Of a DNA stretch of 64,000 nt, positions 9,788 to 18,686 are shown piece by piece. The stretch's first letter is position 1. Each line of letters begins with the position of its first letter. A program made the position numbers and the translations under genes. The stretch comes from an uncultured Prevotella sp. Lineage in GTDB: Bacteria; Bacteroidota; Bacteroidia; Bacteroidales; Bacteroidaceae. The notes under the pieces are model-generated. The model was not told where the DNA came from. It saw nothing but the letters and a program-made list of their open reading frames with translations, and ran no database searches. The stretch spans positions 1-64,000 of the forward strand of contig CALCVP010000083.1 of assembly GCA_937907705.1 (NCBI GenBank). Direction: 5' to 3'.

Positions 9788-9828
9788 GTTCTCGACTGAG
9801 GCATTTTTCTTAAGTCTCAGCCGAGAAC
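9788..9828 (+). terminator. hairpin after the SGBP gene
   Basis: Thirteen-base arms (9788-9800 and 9816-9828) pair with one mismatch around a T-rich loop, 11 bases after the SGBP stop. There is no long T tail, so it may reduce read-through or stabilise the 3' end rather than terminate fully. Confidence 0.5.
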
Positions 9829-9952
9829 TATCTTAAATTAAGTAATAATTGAATAAGAAAACAAGTAGATGCTCATAATTAATTTACATAAGATTGTGCT
9901 TTATTTTCAGACTGTATGTACAAGCAAAAAGGAAGTGTAATCTTATTTAAAT

Positions 9953-9960
9953 TAATTTTG
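9953..9960 (+). promoter_or_regulatory. candidate -7 box upstream of the GH16 gene (TAATTTTG)
   Basis: The match to TAnnTTTG lies 39 bases before the GH16 ATG and after the hairpin at 9788-9828, so the enzyme genes may have their own promoter. No clear -33 element is present. Confidence 0.45.
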
Positions 9961-9998
9961 AACACCTACTTAAATAATAACAGGATAAAAGAAATATC

Positions 9999-11105
9999 AT
10001 GAAAAAGACATTTTTTACAAGTTTATTCTTATTGTTTGCCATCTGTATGATGAGTTGTGGCAGTGATAGCAATGAAGATACACCTACGGAACCCGAAGTT
10101 ACATTGAGCCAGACAGAGCTAAGTTTTGGCAATGGCGAGGAACAGCAGTCTGTGGCGTTGACCGCAACCGACGAGTGGTCGGCCTACGCTTCAGAGCAGT
10201 GGGTAACGGTATCGCCTAAATCATCCATAGAAAAGAGTGCCACACTGACTGTCACAGTAAGCAAGAATACAAAAGAAACTGAACGCCAAGCCACCGTAAC
10301 CGTCATGTCGGGCACTGTACGCAAGAGCATCAAAGTTACACAAGCTGCTGGCGAGAAGCAGGAGATTGATTCGTCATCAGGTGTGCCTGAGGGTTACGAA
10401 ATGGTGTGGAACGATGAGTTTGACGGCTCTTTGCTCGACACGGAAAAGTGGACCCACGAGATTAAAAGTGCAGGATGGGTCAACAACGAGTTGCAAAACT
10501 ATGTCAAGTCTGACGGTGTTACCACGGTGAAAGACGGCAAACTGCTCATTACCTGCAAGAAAGTAAACGGCAAAATACTATCGGGCCGTGTGTATGCCAA
10601 CTACACCAAGGGCTGGAAATACGGCTATATGGAGGCCCGCATCAAGTTGCCCAAAGGCAAGGGCACATGGCCCGCTTTCTGGATGATGCCTGCCAACAAT
10701 GATTACAACAGCAATCCATGGCCTGGCTGTGGCGAAATTGACATCATGGAAGAGGTGGGCTGCAACCCCAACTATGTGTCTTCTACCATCCATTGCAACA
10801 AATACAACAATGGCGGAAGTGCCATTGAGCACAAAGAGATATACCTGCCAACAGCCGAGTCTGACTTTCATCTGTATGCTTGTCTGTGGACTGCCTCGCA
10901 CCTGAAGTTCTATGTAGACGGCAAGCTCACACTTGACTATGTAAACGATGGCAGCGGTAAAAATACGTGGCCCTTTGACTATAATTACTATCTCATCCTT
11001 AACTTGGCGTGGGGTGGATCTTGGGGTGGCATGAACGGTGTGGACGAGAGCGCTCTGCCCGCCACAATGGAAGTAGACTACGTAAGGGTTTACCAAAAGA
11101 AATGA
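9999..11105 (+). CDS. BACON-GH16 endo-beta-glucanase (laminarinase/lichenase type), surface lipoprotein
   Basis: This 368-residue lipoprotein has its lipobox at CMMSCG (Cys20). Residues about 34-116 form a BACON domain (beta-sandwich spacer; SEQWVTVSPKSSIEKS and VTVMSGTVRKSIKVTQ are typical). The GH16 catalytic domain spans about 132-368 with the motif GEIDIMEEVG: Glu246 is the predicted nucleophile, Asp248 the helper and Glu251 the acid/base. Family members cut internal beta-1,3 or beta-1,3/1,4-glucosidic bonds. With the SusCD-SGBP genes upstream and two GH3 beta-glucosidases downstream, it should be the surface endo-acting enzyme of the locus. Laminarin versus cereal mixed-linkage glucan is unresolved. 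Confidence 0.93.
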   Translation: MKKTFFTSLFLLFAICMMSCGSDSNEDTPTEPEVTLSQTELSFGNGEEQQSVALTATDEWSAYASEQWVTVSPKSSIEKSATLTVTVSKNTKETERQATVTVMSGTVRKSIKVTQAAGEKQEIDSSSGVPEGYEMVWNDEFDGSLLDTEKWTHEIKSAGWVNNELQNYVKSDGVTTVKDGKLLITCKKVNGKILSGRVYANYTKGWKYGYMEARIKLPKGKGTWPAFWMMPANNDYNSNPWPGCGEIDIMEEVGCNPNYVSSTIHCNKYNNGGSAIEHKEIYLPTAESDFHLYACLWTASHLKFYVDGKLTLDYVNDGSGKNTWPFDYNYYLILNLAWGGSWGGMNGVDESALPATMEVDYVRVYQKK

Positions 11106-11257
11106 TACGTCTGCCTTGTAACCGGCAAACTTCTCCAAGCGCAAAAGGATAGAATTATACATACCTGTTACATTTACATATCTCCGTTAAACGTTGATTT
11201 GTCAAATCCATCACATACATAAAACCCTCATAAAACATAACGTAAAAACAAGAGACT

Positions 11258-13483
11258 ATGAGAAAACTATTTATTACCGTACTGATGGCATTCACTTGCC
11301 TGTACACGCAAGCGCAGGTGCCAGTGTACCTTGACAACAGCAAACCTGTGGAACAGCGCATCGAAGATGCACTGAGCCGCATGACATTGGCAGAAAAGCT
11401 ACGCGTCATTCACGCTCAAAGCAAGTTCTCTTCAGCAGGAGTGCCTCGCTTGGGTTTCCCTGACTTTTGGACAGACGACGGCCCTCACGGTGTGCGTCCC
11501 GACGTATTGTGGGACGAATGGGAACAAGCGGGCCAAACCAACGACTCTTGTGTGGCTTTCCCGGCACTCACCTGCTTGGCTGCTTCTTGGAATCCTGACA
11601 TGGCACTGCTGTATGGACAGAGCTTGGGCGAGGAGGCTTTGTATCGTGGAAAAGACATGATATTAGGACCGGGCGTCAACATTTACCGTACACCTCTCAA
11701 CGGACGGAACTTTGAATACATGGGCGAAGACCCTTATTTGACTTCTACCATGGTGGTGCCTTATGTGCAAGGGCTACAATCCAAGGGTGTGTCGGCATGC
11801 GTAAAGCACTACTGCCTGAACAATGACGAGGAGTATCGGCACCAGGTTAACGTAGTGGTGAGCGACCGCGCACTGCACGAAATCTACCTGCCAGCCTTCA
11901 AGGCAGCAGTGGAGAAAGGCAAGGCATGGGCCATTATGGGAGCTTACAACCTCTATAAAGACCAGCACAACTGCCACAACCAGTACACACTGAACAAGAT
12001 TCTGAAAGGCGACTGGAAGTTTGACGGTGTGGTAGTGAGCGACTGGGGCGGCTGCCACGATACCGAACAGGCCATTACCAATGGCTTGGACATGGAGTTT
12101 GGCTCATGGACCAATGGCTTGTCAACGGGTGCCAGCAATGCTTACGACAATTACTATCTGGCCAATCCTTACCTAAAATTGATACAAGAAGGCAAAAAGA
12201 GCACCAAAGAGCTTGACGACAAGGTGCGCCGCGTGCTCCGGCTCTTCTACCGCACCACCATGAACCCGCAGCGCGGGCGCGGCTTTCTCTGCTCTGAGAG
12301 CCACTACGAGGCGGCCCGCAAGATAGCTGATGAGGGCATCGTGCTGCTGCGCAACAAGGATGGTGTGCTGCCGATAGACACGAACAAGGCAAAGAGAGTG
12401 CTGGTGGTAGGCGAAAATGCCATCAAGATGATGACCGTGGGCGGCGGCAGCTCATCGCTGAAAGTGCAGCGCGAAGTGTCGCCTCTTGACGGACTGAAGG
12501 CTCGCTTGGGTGCTGCCGTGCAGGTAGACTATGCACGCGGCTATGTAGGCGATGTTACAGGCAACTACAATGGCGTTACCACGGGTCAGAATTTGGAAGA
12601 CAAGCGTTCGGCAGAAGAGCTGATTGCCGAAGCTGTAAGCAAGGCGCGGAGCGCTGACTATGTAATATTGTTTGGCGGACTGAACAAGAGCGACTATCAA
12701 GACTGTGAGGGACACGACCGCAAAAGCTATGAGTTGCCCTACGCACAAGACCGCTTGATAGAGGCATTGGCAAAAGCCAACAAACGCTTGGTGTATGTCA
12801 ACATATCGGGCAATGCCGTGGAAATGCCGTGGCGCGACAAGGTAGCAGCTATCGTGCAGGGCTGGTTCATAGGCTCTGAGGCGGGCAATGCCTTGGCTGA
12901 TGTGCTGACAGGAGCTGTAAACCCCAGCGGAAAACTGCCCTTTACCTGGCCTGCTGCGCTGCAAGATGTGGGTGCACACAAGCTCAACACCTATCCCGGA
13001 ACATGGCGTGCCGACCACAAAATCATTGACGAAGAGTATAAAGAGGGCATCTATGTAGGCTATCGCTGGGCAGACAAAGAGAAGACCCGCCCTTTGTTTG
13101 CCTTTGGCCACGGACTGAGCTATACTAACTTCAAACTCTCTAATCTGCGTGCCGACAAGACTGCTATGGACCGACAGGGCACCATCAGCTTTACTGTCAA
13201 CGTGAAGAATACCGGCAAATGCGCCGGTGCCGAGACCGTGCAGCTCTACATACATGATGCAAAAGCATCAGTAGACCGCCCCTACAAGGAGCTGAAAGGC
13301 TTCCAAAAGGTCTATCTGCAACCGGGAGAAAGCCGTGACATCACCCTTACCGTCAACAACAGCGCATTGAGCTTCTACGATGAACAAGCCGGCAAATGGA
13401 CCTCTGAGGCAGGCACTTTCGAGGCGCTGGTGGGCAATGCGGCGGACAACCTGACGCTGAAAACCGCCTTTGAGTTGCGCTAA
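11258..13483 (+). CDS. GH3 beta-glucosidase, exported
   Basis: This 741-residue protein has a signal peptide (MRKLFITVLMAFTCLYTQAQ). The GH3 N-terminal barrel carries GRNFEYMGEDPY (149-160), KHY (183-185) and the nucleophile motif VVVSDWGG, with Asp262 predicted as nucleophile. The C-terminal alpha/beta sandwich and a fibronectin-III-like domain (PYKELKGFQKVYLQPGES) complete the standard architecture. It would release glucose from the non-reducing ends of oligosaccharides made by the GH16 enzyme, probably in the periplasm. The gene lies 152 bases after the GH16 gene on the same strand. Linkage preference cannot be read from sequence. Confidence 0.93.
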   Translation: MRKLFITVLMAFTCLYTQAQVPVYLDNSKPVEQRIEDALSRMTLAEKLRVIHAQSKFSSAGVPRLGFPDFWTDDGPHGVRPDVLWDEWEQAGQTNDSCVAFPALTCLAASWNPDMALLYGQSLGEEALYRGKDMILGPGVNIYRTPLNGRNFEYMGEDPYLTSTMVVPYVQGLQSKGVSACVKHYCLNNDEEYRHQVNVVVSDRALHEIYLPAFKAAVEKGKAWAIMGAYNLYKDQHNCHNQYTLNKILKGDWKFDGVVVSDWGGCHDTEQAITNGLDMEFGSWTNGLSTGASNAYDNYYLANPYLKLIQEGKKSTKELDDKVRRVLRLFYRTTMNPQRGRGFLCSESHYEAARKIADEGIVLLRNKDGVLPIDTNKAKRVLVVGENAIKMMTVGGGSSSLKVQREVSPLDGLKARLGAAVQVDYARGYVGDVTGNYNGVTTGQNLEDKRSAEELIAEAVSKARSADYVILFGGLNKSDYQDCEGHDRKSYELPYAQDRLIEALAKANKRLVYVNISGNAVEMPWRDKVAAIVQGWFIGSEAGNALADVLTGAVNPSGKLPFTWPAALQDVGAHKLNTYPGTWRADHKIIDEEYKEGIYVGYRWADKEKTRPLFAFGHGLSYTNFKLSNLRADKTAMDRQGTISFTVNVKNTGKCAGAETVQLYIHDAKASVDRPYKELKGFQKVYLQPGESRDITLTVNNSALSFYDEQAGKWTSEAGTFEALVGNAADNLTLKTAFELR

Positions 13484-13532
13484 AGCGCATATTTTGAATG
13501 CGTTTTTAATACGACCACCCATAAAAAGTTAG

Positions 13533-13540
13533 TAGTTTTG
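13533..13540 (+). promoter_or_regulatory. candidate -7 box upstream of the second GH3 gene (TAGTTTTG)
   Basis: The match to TAnnTTTG lies about 110 bases before the second GH3 ATG and just upstream of a stable leader hairpin at 13571-13614. A -33 TTTG is not evident at the right distance. Confidence 0.4.
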
Positions 13541-13570
13541 ACAACTGTTTTTTAAAGTAGTCATGTACCG

Positions 13571-13614
13571 CCAGTGCTCCACATCATCGCTTTTGGAAGA
13601 TGTGGATGCACTGG
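13571..13614 (+). promoter_or_regulatory. stem-loop between the two GH3 genes
   Basis: CCAGTGCTCCACATC (13571-13585) pairs with 13599-13614 with a single bulged base. It lies 38 bases before the start of the second GH3 gene. It could be a terminator of the first gene or a leader structure; it is followed by a T-rich but interrupted tract. Confidence 0.5.
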
Positions 13615-13651
13615 CAACATTTGTTTTTGCAACAACCCAATACCTTTAATC

Positions 13652-15916
13652 ATGAAAAAAACTATTCTATCATTAGCCACACTGCTGTTGGCAGTGCCCA
13701 CATTCGGGCAGAAAAAGCCCATGAAAGAGTATGTAGACGACCTGATGCAGCGCATGACACTGCAAGAGAAGATAGGTCAGCTCAACCTGATGGTGGCTGG
13801 CAACATTACCACCGGCTCTGCCATGGACACCAAGGTGAGCGGTGCTATCGCTGCCGGACAGATGGGCGGCGTGTTCAACATAAAAGGTGCCGACAAGATA
13901 AAGGCGCTGCAAGAAGTGGCTGTAAAGAAGAGCCGTCTGGGCATTCCGCTCTTGGTGGGCATGGATGTGATACACGGTTACGAAACTATCTTTCCCATTC
14001 CACTGGCACTGTCGTGCTCATGGGACCTGAAAGCCATTGAGCGGTCGGCACAGATAGCAGCCAAAGAAGCCAGCGCCGACGGCATCAACTGGACGTTCAG
14101 TCCGATGGTAGACATTGCATTGGATGCCCGCTGGGGCCGTGTGAGCGAGGGCAACGGCGAAGATCCCTACCTCGGTTCGCGCATAGCCGAAGCCATGGTG
14201 CGTGGCTATCAAGGCGACTACACACGGAAAGACAACATCATGGCATGCCTGAAGCATTATGCACTGTATGGAGCTGTGGAGTCAGGACGCGAATACAACA
14301 CGGTAGACATGAGCCGTCTGCGCATGTTCAACCAGTATCTTGCACCCTACAAGGCCGCCATTGACGCCGGCGTAGGCAGTGTCATGTCATCGTTTAACCT
14401 TGTTGATGGCGTGCCCGCCACTGCCAACCACTGGCTGATGACAGAGCTGCTGCGCAATCAATGGAAGTTTGACGGCTTCACCGTAACCGACTATGGCTCG
14501 ATAGGCGAGATACTGCGCCACGGCACGGCTGCCACGCTCAAGGAGGCATCGGCACAGGCTCTGACGGCAGGAACCGACATGGACATGTGCTCTATGGGCT
14601 TCATAGGTACCCTGGAGCAGAGCGTCAAAGACGGTACCGTGAGCCAAAAGACCATAGACAAGGCCTGCCGGCGCATATTGGAGGCTAAATACAAATTGGG
14701 GCTTTTTGCCAATCCCTACAAGTATTGCGATACAAAGCGCAGAGCCAAAGACATCTATACCGCTGACAACAGGGCCGAAGCACGACAGATAGCTGCCGAA
14801 ACCTTTGTGCTGTTGAAGAACGACAACCAGCTGCTACCGCTGCAAAAACAAGGCAAGATAGCCTTGATTGGTCCGTTGGCCAACACCCGTGCCAACATGG
14901 CGGGCACCTGGTGCGTGGCTTATACTCCTGACAAGTATGCCACACTGAAGGAGGGTATGGAGCGTGCCTTGCAAGGAAAAGCCCAACTGCTCTATGCACA
15001 GGGCTGCAATGTTACGCGCAGCGAACAGCTGCAACGCGATGGAGAATTTGGCAAGACCATAGAACGCGGCGATGACCGGCAGCTCAAAGCCGAAGCCTTG
15101 GCTGTGGCCCGCCAAGCCGATGTTATAGTGTGCGCCATGGGCGAGACGGCAGACATGAGCGGCGAGTGTGCCAGCCGAACCGACCTTACCCTACCCGACG
15201 TGCAGCATGAGCTGTTGGCAGAACTGGTAAAATCAGGCAAACCCGTGGTACTGCTCAACTTTTCGGGTCGCCCAACGGTGCTCACATGGGAGCAGCAGCA
15301 TGTGCCTGCCATCATGAATGTGTGGTTTGGCGGCTCTGAAACAGCAGATGCTATCAGCGATGTGCTCTTTGGCGACAAGGTGCCTTCAGGCAAACTCACC
15401 GTGTCTATGCCCCAAGCCACAGGTCAGGTGCCACTGTATTACAACCACCTGAGCACAGGCAGACCCGTGCCAGACCATGCTGACAGGTTCTGGAAATACC
15501 AGAGCAACTATCTTGACGTGCGCAACGATGCCCTCTATCCCTTTGGCTACGGCTTGAGCTACACCACCTTCAGCTATGGCAAAGTGTCGCTGAGTGCACC
15601 CACTATGAGCCGTAACGGCAGCGTAGAAGCCAAGGTTACCGTTGCCAACACCGGCCAGCGCGATGCCGATGAGGTGGTACAGCTCTACATTCGCGATGTG
15701 GTAGCCTCTGTGGCACGCCCAGTAAAAGAGCTGAAAGGCTTCCAGCGCATACATCTCAAGGCTGGAGAGAGCCGCGAAATCAGATTTACAATCAACGCCG
15801 ACATGCTGAAATTCTACAATGCTCAACTGCAACAGGTGGTTGAACCTGGCGAATTTCAGATTATGACCGGTCCTAACAGCGACCAAGTTTCTACCGCTAC
15901 ACTCACTGTTCAATAA
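13652..15916 (+). CDS. bglX: GH3 beta-glucosidase, BglX-like, exported
   Basis: The predicted protein is 754 residues from the ATG at 13652, which gives a clean signal peptide (MKKTILSLATLLLAVPTFGQ). The open frame extends 26 codons further upstream but through the leader hairpin and without signal-peptide character, so the downstream ATG was chosen. The GH3 barrel contains SEGNGEDPYLGSR (165-177), KHYALYG (201-207) and FTVTDYG with Asp280 as predicted nucleophile. The GH3 C-terminal and Fn3-like domains follow. The layout (YVDDLMQRMTLQEKIGQL start, GMDVIHGY) is that of periplasmic BglX beta-glucosidases. It shares the GH3 fold with the gene before it but the two are quite different in sequence, so a division of labour on different linkages or chain lengths is plausible. 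Confidence 0.93.
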   Translation: MKKTILSLATLLLAVPTFGQKKPMKEYVDDLMQRMTLQEKIGQLNLMVAGNITTGSAMDTKVSGAIAAGQMGGVFNIKGADKIKALQEVAVKKSRLGIPLLVGMDVIHGYETIFPIPLALSCSWDLKAIERSAQIAAKEASADGINWTFSPMVDIALDARWGRVSEGNGEDPYLGSRIAEAMVRGYQGDYTRKDNIMACLKHYALYGAVESGREYNTVDMSRLRMFNQYLAPYKAAIDAGVGSVMSSFNLVDGVPATANHWLMTELLRNQWKFDGFTVTDYGSIGEILRHGTAATLKEASAQALTAGTDMDMCSMGFIGTLEQSVKDGTVSQKTIDKACRRILEAKYKLGLFANPYKYCDTKRRAKDIYTADNRAEARQIAAETFVLLKNDNQLLPLQKQGKIALIGPLANTRANMAGTWCVAYTPDKYATLKEGMERALQGKAQLLYAQGCNVTRSEQLQRDGEFGKTIERGDDRQLKAEALAVARQADVIVCAMGETADMSGECASRTDLTLPDVQHELLAELVKSGKPVVLLNFSGRPTVLTWEQQHVPAIMNVWFGGSETADAISDVLFGDKVPSGKLTVSMPQATGQVPLYYNHLSTGRPVPDHADRFWKYQSNYLDVRNDALYPFGYGLSYTTFSYGKVSLSAPTMSRNGSVEAKVTVANTGQRDADEVVQLYIRDVVASVARPVKELKGFQRIHLKAGESREIRFTINADMLKFYNAQLQQVVEPGEFQIMTGPNSDQVSTATLTVQ

Positions 15917-16036
15917 CAGGTTGTATAAGCAAGCAGGTGTTCAACATAAAATATATTTGGCAAACTTGTTTAAACTTATCCCGAACACCTGTCTATCAAC
16001 TGCTGTATGTGGTGCAGAGACACAGCAAAACCGATA

Positions 16037-16078
16037 GCCCGCAGAAATGCTTTGACAGCATTTCTGTGGGCCTTTTTT
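16037..16078 (+). terminator. rho-independent terminator of the beta-glucan locus
   Basis: A 15-bp stem (16037-16051 with 16057-16071, one G-U pair) with a five-base loop is followed by six T residues at 16073-16078. It lies 120 bases after the last GH3 stop codon. Confidence 0.88.
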
Positions 16079-16235
16079 AGTTAAAAAGCGCAGAAAGAAA
16101 CAAAAAAACAAGTGCAGTGTGCAAGCAAAAATCATGACATTTTATTTTCACAAAATAGCTTTCCTCGGCTTGCTTTCAGGGCTTTCAACCTCAAAAAATC
16201 AGCACTTGCAACTACTTTCAAAAGCATTGTTCAGC

Positions 16236-16360
16236 CAAAGCATAGCTTTTCAGGGGAAAAACCATAGCTTTTGCGGTGCTAAAACATAGCTTTTGCCCCT
16301 TAAGATCAGTGCTCTTGACACGCTAAAGCAGTGCTTTATTTTTCTAAAGCACCGCTTTTT
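16236..16360. repeat. cluster of short AAGCAnnGCTTTT-type palindromic units
   Basis: Units include AAAGCATAGCTTTT (16237-16250), CATAGCTTTTG twice more (16263-16273 and 16285-16295), AAAGCAGTGCTTT (16325-16337) and AAAGCACCGCTTTTT (16346-16360), spaced about 20-25 bases apart. Similar units appear in other gene-free stretches of this window (32.6, 39.5, 49.9 and 61.9 kb). Confidence 0.6.
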
Positions 16361-16715
16361 GCTTGTGGATAACTGCTGACAGGTGTGCATAACTCTATTA
16401 ACCACTTGATTAACAGTACTTTGTAAATAGCTCCTTAAAACTGCCGTTTTTCCGTCCAAAACATTGTTTTGTGCAGAGCAAAGGCAGTTTTAAGGCGTTA
16501 TTTTCCCTAAAATTGTAAAGCAAACAGAAAGTGTGCAATATTTGTTTTCCTTGTTTTTATGCGCAACGAGCCTGCTATTTGGGAATGGAACACAGAAGCC
16601 AAAATCAGGCGCACAACCCCAAAAACGAAGCCAAAAGATTGATTCAAATAAAATGAAAAAGCCCATTTGCCGTTAGTCAGGCAAATGGGCGCATAGATAA
16701 ACAATGCTTGTCTGT

Positions 16716-18641
16716 TTAAAACTCCAATACCATGACCTGTCTGGGCAATAGCTTTACATCGGCAGAGAGGTCTATGGTGCGATTGTTGACCACGTTTTTG
16801 GCCTGCTTTGCACTGCCTATCACCTCTGCATAGCGTGCCACAGGCAACACGGCAGACTGACGGGTACCGTTGACAACAGTCATTACCGAGCGGCCCTGAT
16901 ACTGCCGGGCTATTACATAAACACCTTTATAGGGTATAAACTGCTTTTGGCTACCCTTTACAATCACGTCATTGCCTTGGCGCCAGTGCAGCAGTCGGCG
17001 CAGCCAATTGTACATACTGTTCTCCGCCTTGGTGCGTCCCTCAGCAGTAAAGGCATTGTGGGTGTCGCCAGGAAAGCCGCCAGGAAAATCTTTGCGCACA
17101 TTGCCGTCCGTCTTCTCTTTGGTACCGTTCATCAGTATCTCCGTGCCATAGTAGAGCTGTGGTATGCGCTTTACGGTAAGCAGCAGTGCCAATGCCTGCT
17201 TCAATGCAGCGGTATCCTTGCCGTTTTCCAAAAAGCGGTCGGTATCGTGGTTCTCTATAAATGCCATTACACTGTTAGGATCAGGATACAGATAGTCATA
17301 CACCAAACTGTTGTAGATACGGTTATAGCCTTTCCACCAATCATCGGTATCTTCCCGCTTCGCCTGGTTTATCTTGTCGTAGAAGCTAAAGTCCATTACC
17401 GTCTTTAGGTTACTGTTCAGCTTAGCCACCTTGGAATCCTTCTGCCAAGCGGCAGTATAGGCAGGCTCAGTAACCCATGTCTCGCCCACAACATTAAAGT
17501 TAGGATACTCACGGTTAAGCGTTTTCATCCACAGCGCCATAGCCTCAGCATCGGCATAAGGGTAAGTGTCCATGCGTATGCCATCAATGCCCACTGTCTC
17601 TATCCACCACTCGCTGTTTTGTATCAAGTAAGTCATGAGGTGATGGTTGCGCTGGTTGAGGTCAGGCATGGTGGGCACGAACCAACCGTCCACCGTTTCA
17701 TGCTTGTCAATATCGCTGGCATAAGGGTCTACTACGGGCGTAAGCTTATAGCTGGTTTGCAGATACATGTCGTTGACAGTAGCCTCACCGTCCATGGTCT
17801 GCTTGGTTTGCAGATGCTCTTTCGTCTGGTATTCCGGCATCAGCCACTCCGGCGTGTTAAACCAATCCTTTGCAGGCATGTCTGCCACCCATGGATGCTC
17901 AAAGCCACAATGGTTGAATATCATGTCCATTACTACCTTCAAGCCCTTTTGGTGTGCCTCATCCACCAGTCTGCGATACTCTTCGTTGGTACCGAAGCGT
18001 GGGTCTACCCGATAATAATTGGTGGTAGCATAGCCGTGGTAGGTACTTTGGTCTTTATGGTCGGGCGAGTTATTCTCCAGCACTGGTGTAAACCAAAGTG
18101 CCGTAACGCCCAAATCCTTGAAATAATCCAAGTGCTGTCTGATTCCTTCCAAGTCGCCTCCATGGCGCAAGCTGGGCTGTGTGCGGTCCGTTTTGTAAGC
18201 GTTAAGTCCTTTGATAGCATCATTTTTCAGGTCGCCATCGGCAAAGCGGTCGGGCATCAGCATATAAAGCACATCGGCATTGGTAAAGCCCTTGCGCTGG
18301 TTACCCGCCATATCGCGTTGCTTCAGCGTGTACTTCACTTTCTTGGTGGCACCTCCCTGCTTGAAATTCAGCGTCATGATGCCGGGCTTGGCATCTGCTA
18401 TGTTGAGGTAAACCAGCAGATAGTTTTTGCTGTCCAAGCACACCACACTGTCTATCCTCACCCCGGCATAGTCAGTAGTAACCGTGGCCGCACCTATATC
18501 ATGACCGTAAACCATGAGTTGCAGCGATGGGTTCTTCATGCCTACAAACCAGTCTGTAGGCTCTATACGGTCTATCTTGATAGCCCCATTCATCGTTATC
18601 ATACTAAAAAGTAAACCTAATGTTAATATTATCTTGTTCAT
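16716..18641 (-). CDS. GH13 neopullulanase/cyclomaltodextrinase-type alpha-amylase (SusA-like), exported
   Basis: This 641-residue protein has a signal peptide without lipobox Cys (MNKIILTLGLLFSMITMNGA), so a periplasmic location is inferred. Residues about 21-110 form the N-terminal beta-sandwich of cyclomaltodextrinases. The catalytic barrel follows with MDMIFNHCG (238-246), GIDGIRMDTYPY (nucleophile Asp358), VVGETW (acid/base Glu387) and ENHDTDRF (stabiliser Asp466). A C-terminal beta domain ends the protein. This is the layout of SusA-type neopullulanases, which cut maltooligosaccharides and pullulan. The start lies 45 bases after the pullulanase stop on the same strand, so they are probably cotranscribed. 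Confidence 0.92.
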   Translation of the reverse strand: MNKIILTLGLLFSMITMNGAIKIDRIEPTDWFVGMKNPSLQLMVYGHDIGAATVTTDYAGVRIDSVVCLDSKNYLLVYLNIADAKPGIMTLNFKQGGATKKVKYTLKQRDMAGNQRKGFTNADVLYMLMPDRFADGDLKNDAIKGLNAYKTDRTQPSLRHGGDLEGIRQHLDYFKDLGVTALWFTPVLENNSPDHKDQSTYHGYATTNYYRVDPRFGTNEEYRRLVDEAHQKGLKVVMDMIFNHCGFEHPWVADMPAKDWFNTPEWLMPEYQTKEHLQTKQTMDGEATVNDMYLQTSYKLTPVVDPYASDIDKHETVDGWFVPTMPDLNQRNHHLMTYLIQNSEWWIETVGIDGIRMDTYPYADAEAMALWMKTLNREYPNFNVVGETWVTEPAYTAAWQKDSKVAKLNSNLKTVMDFSFYDKINQAKREDTDDWWKGYNRIYNSLVYDYLYPDPNSVMAFIENHDTDRFLENGKDTAALKQALALLLTVKRIPQLYYGTEILMNGTKEKTDGNVRKDFPGGFPGDTHNAFTAEGRTKAENSMYNWLRRLLHWRQGNDVIVKGSQKQFIPYKGVYVIARQYQGRSVMTVVNGTRQSAVLPVARYAEVIGSAKQAKNVVNNRTIDLSADVKLLPRQVMVLEF

Positions 18642-18686
18642 TCTACTTGTTGTTTTTTAATTCTGAACACCTGCTTATATATCATT

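Larger units (their letters stand above)
15917..16715. other. 800-bp gene-free region with terminator and short palindromic repeats
   Basis: Two convergent transcription units end here. After the terminator at 16037-16078 the region holds a run of short imperfect palindromes of the type AAGCAnnGCTTTT (16236-16360) and related AACTGCC/GGCAGTT pieces near 16438-16495. Short open frames exist but lack any protein-like character. No RNA gene was recognised. Confidence 0.6.

Noticed and set aside
13574..13651. 26-codon N-terminal extension of the second GH3 gene
   Set aside because: It runs through the leader hairpin and would bury the signal peptide inside the protein.
15934..15990. CAGGTGTTC / GAACACCTG inverted pair after bglX, with similar GAACACCTRCTTA near 9961 and 18664
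   Set aside because: Arms are short, the loop is about 40 bases, and the other copies stand in unrelated contexts; too weak for a motif claim.
16236..16360. Possible CRISPR array from spaced repeats
   Set aside because: Units are only 11-15 bases, imperfect and unevenly spaced, with no spacers of constant length and no cas genes.
17619..18614. 331-codon plus-strand ORF opposite the neopullulanase gene
   Set aside because: Antisense shadow of a clear GH13 gene with intact catalytic motifs; the translation is low-complexity and without domains.
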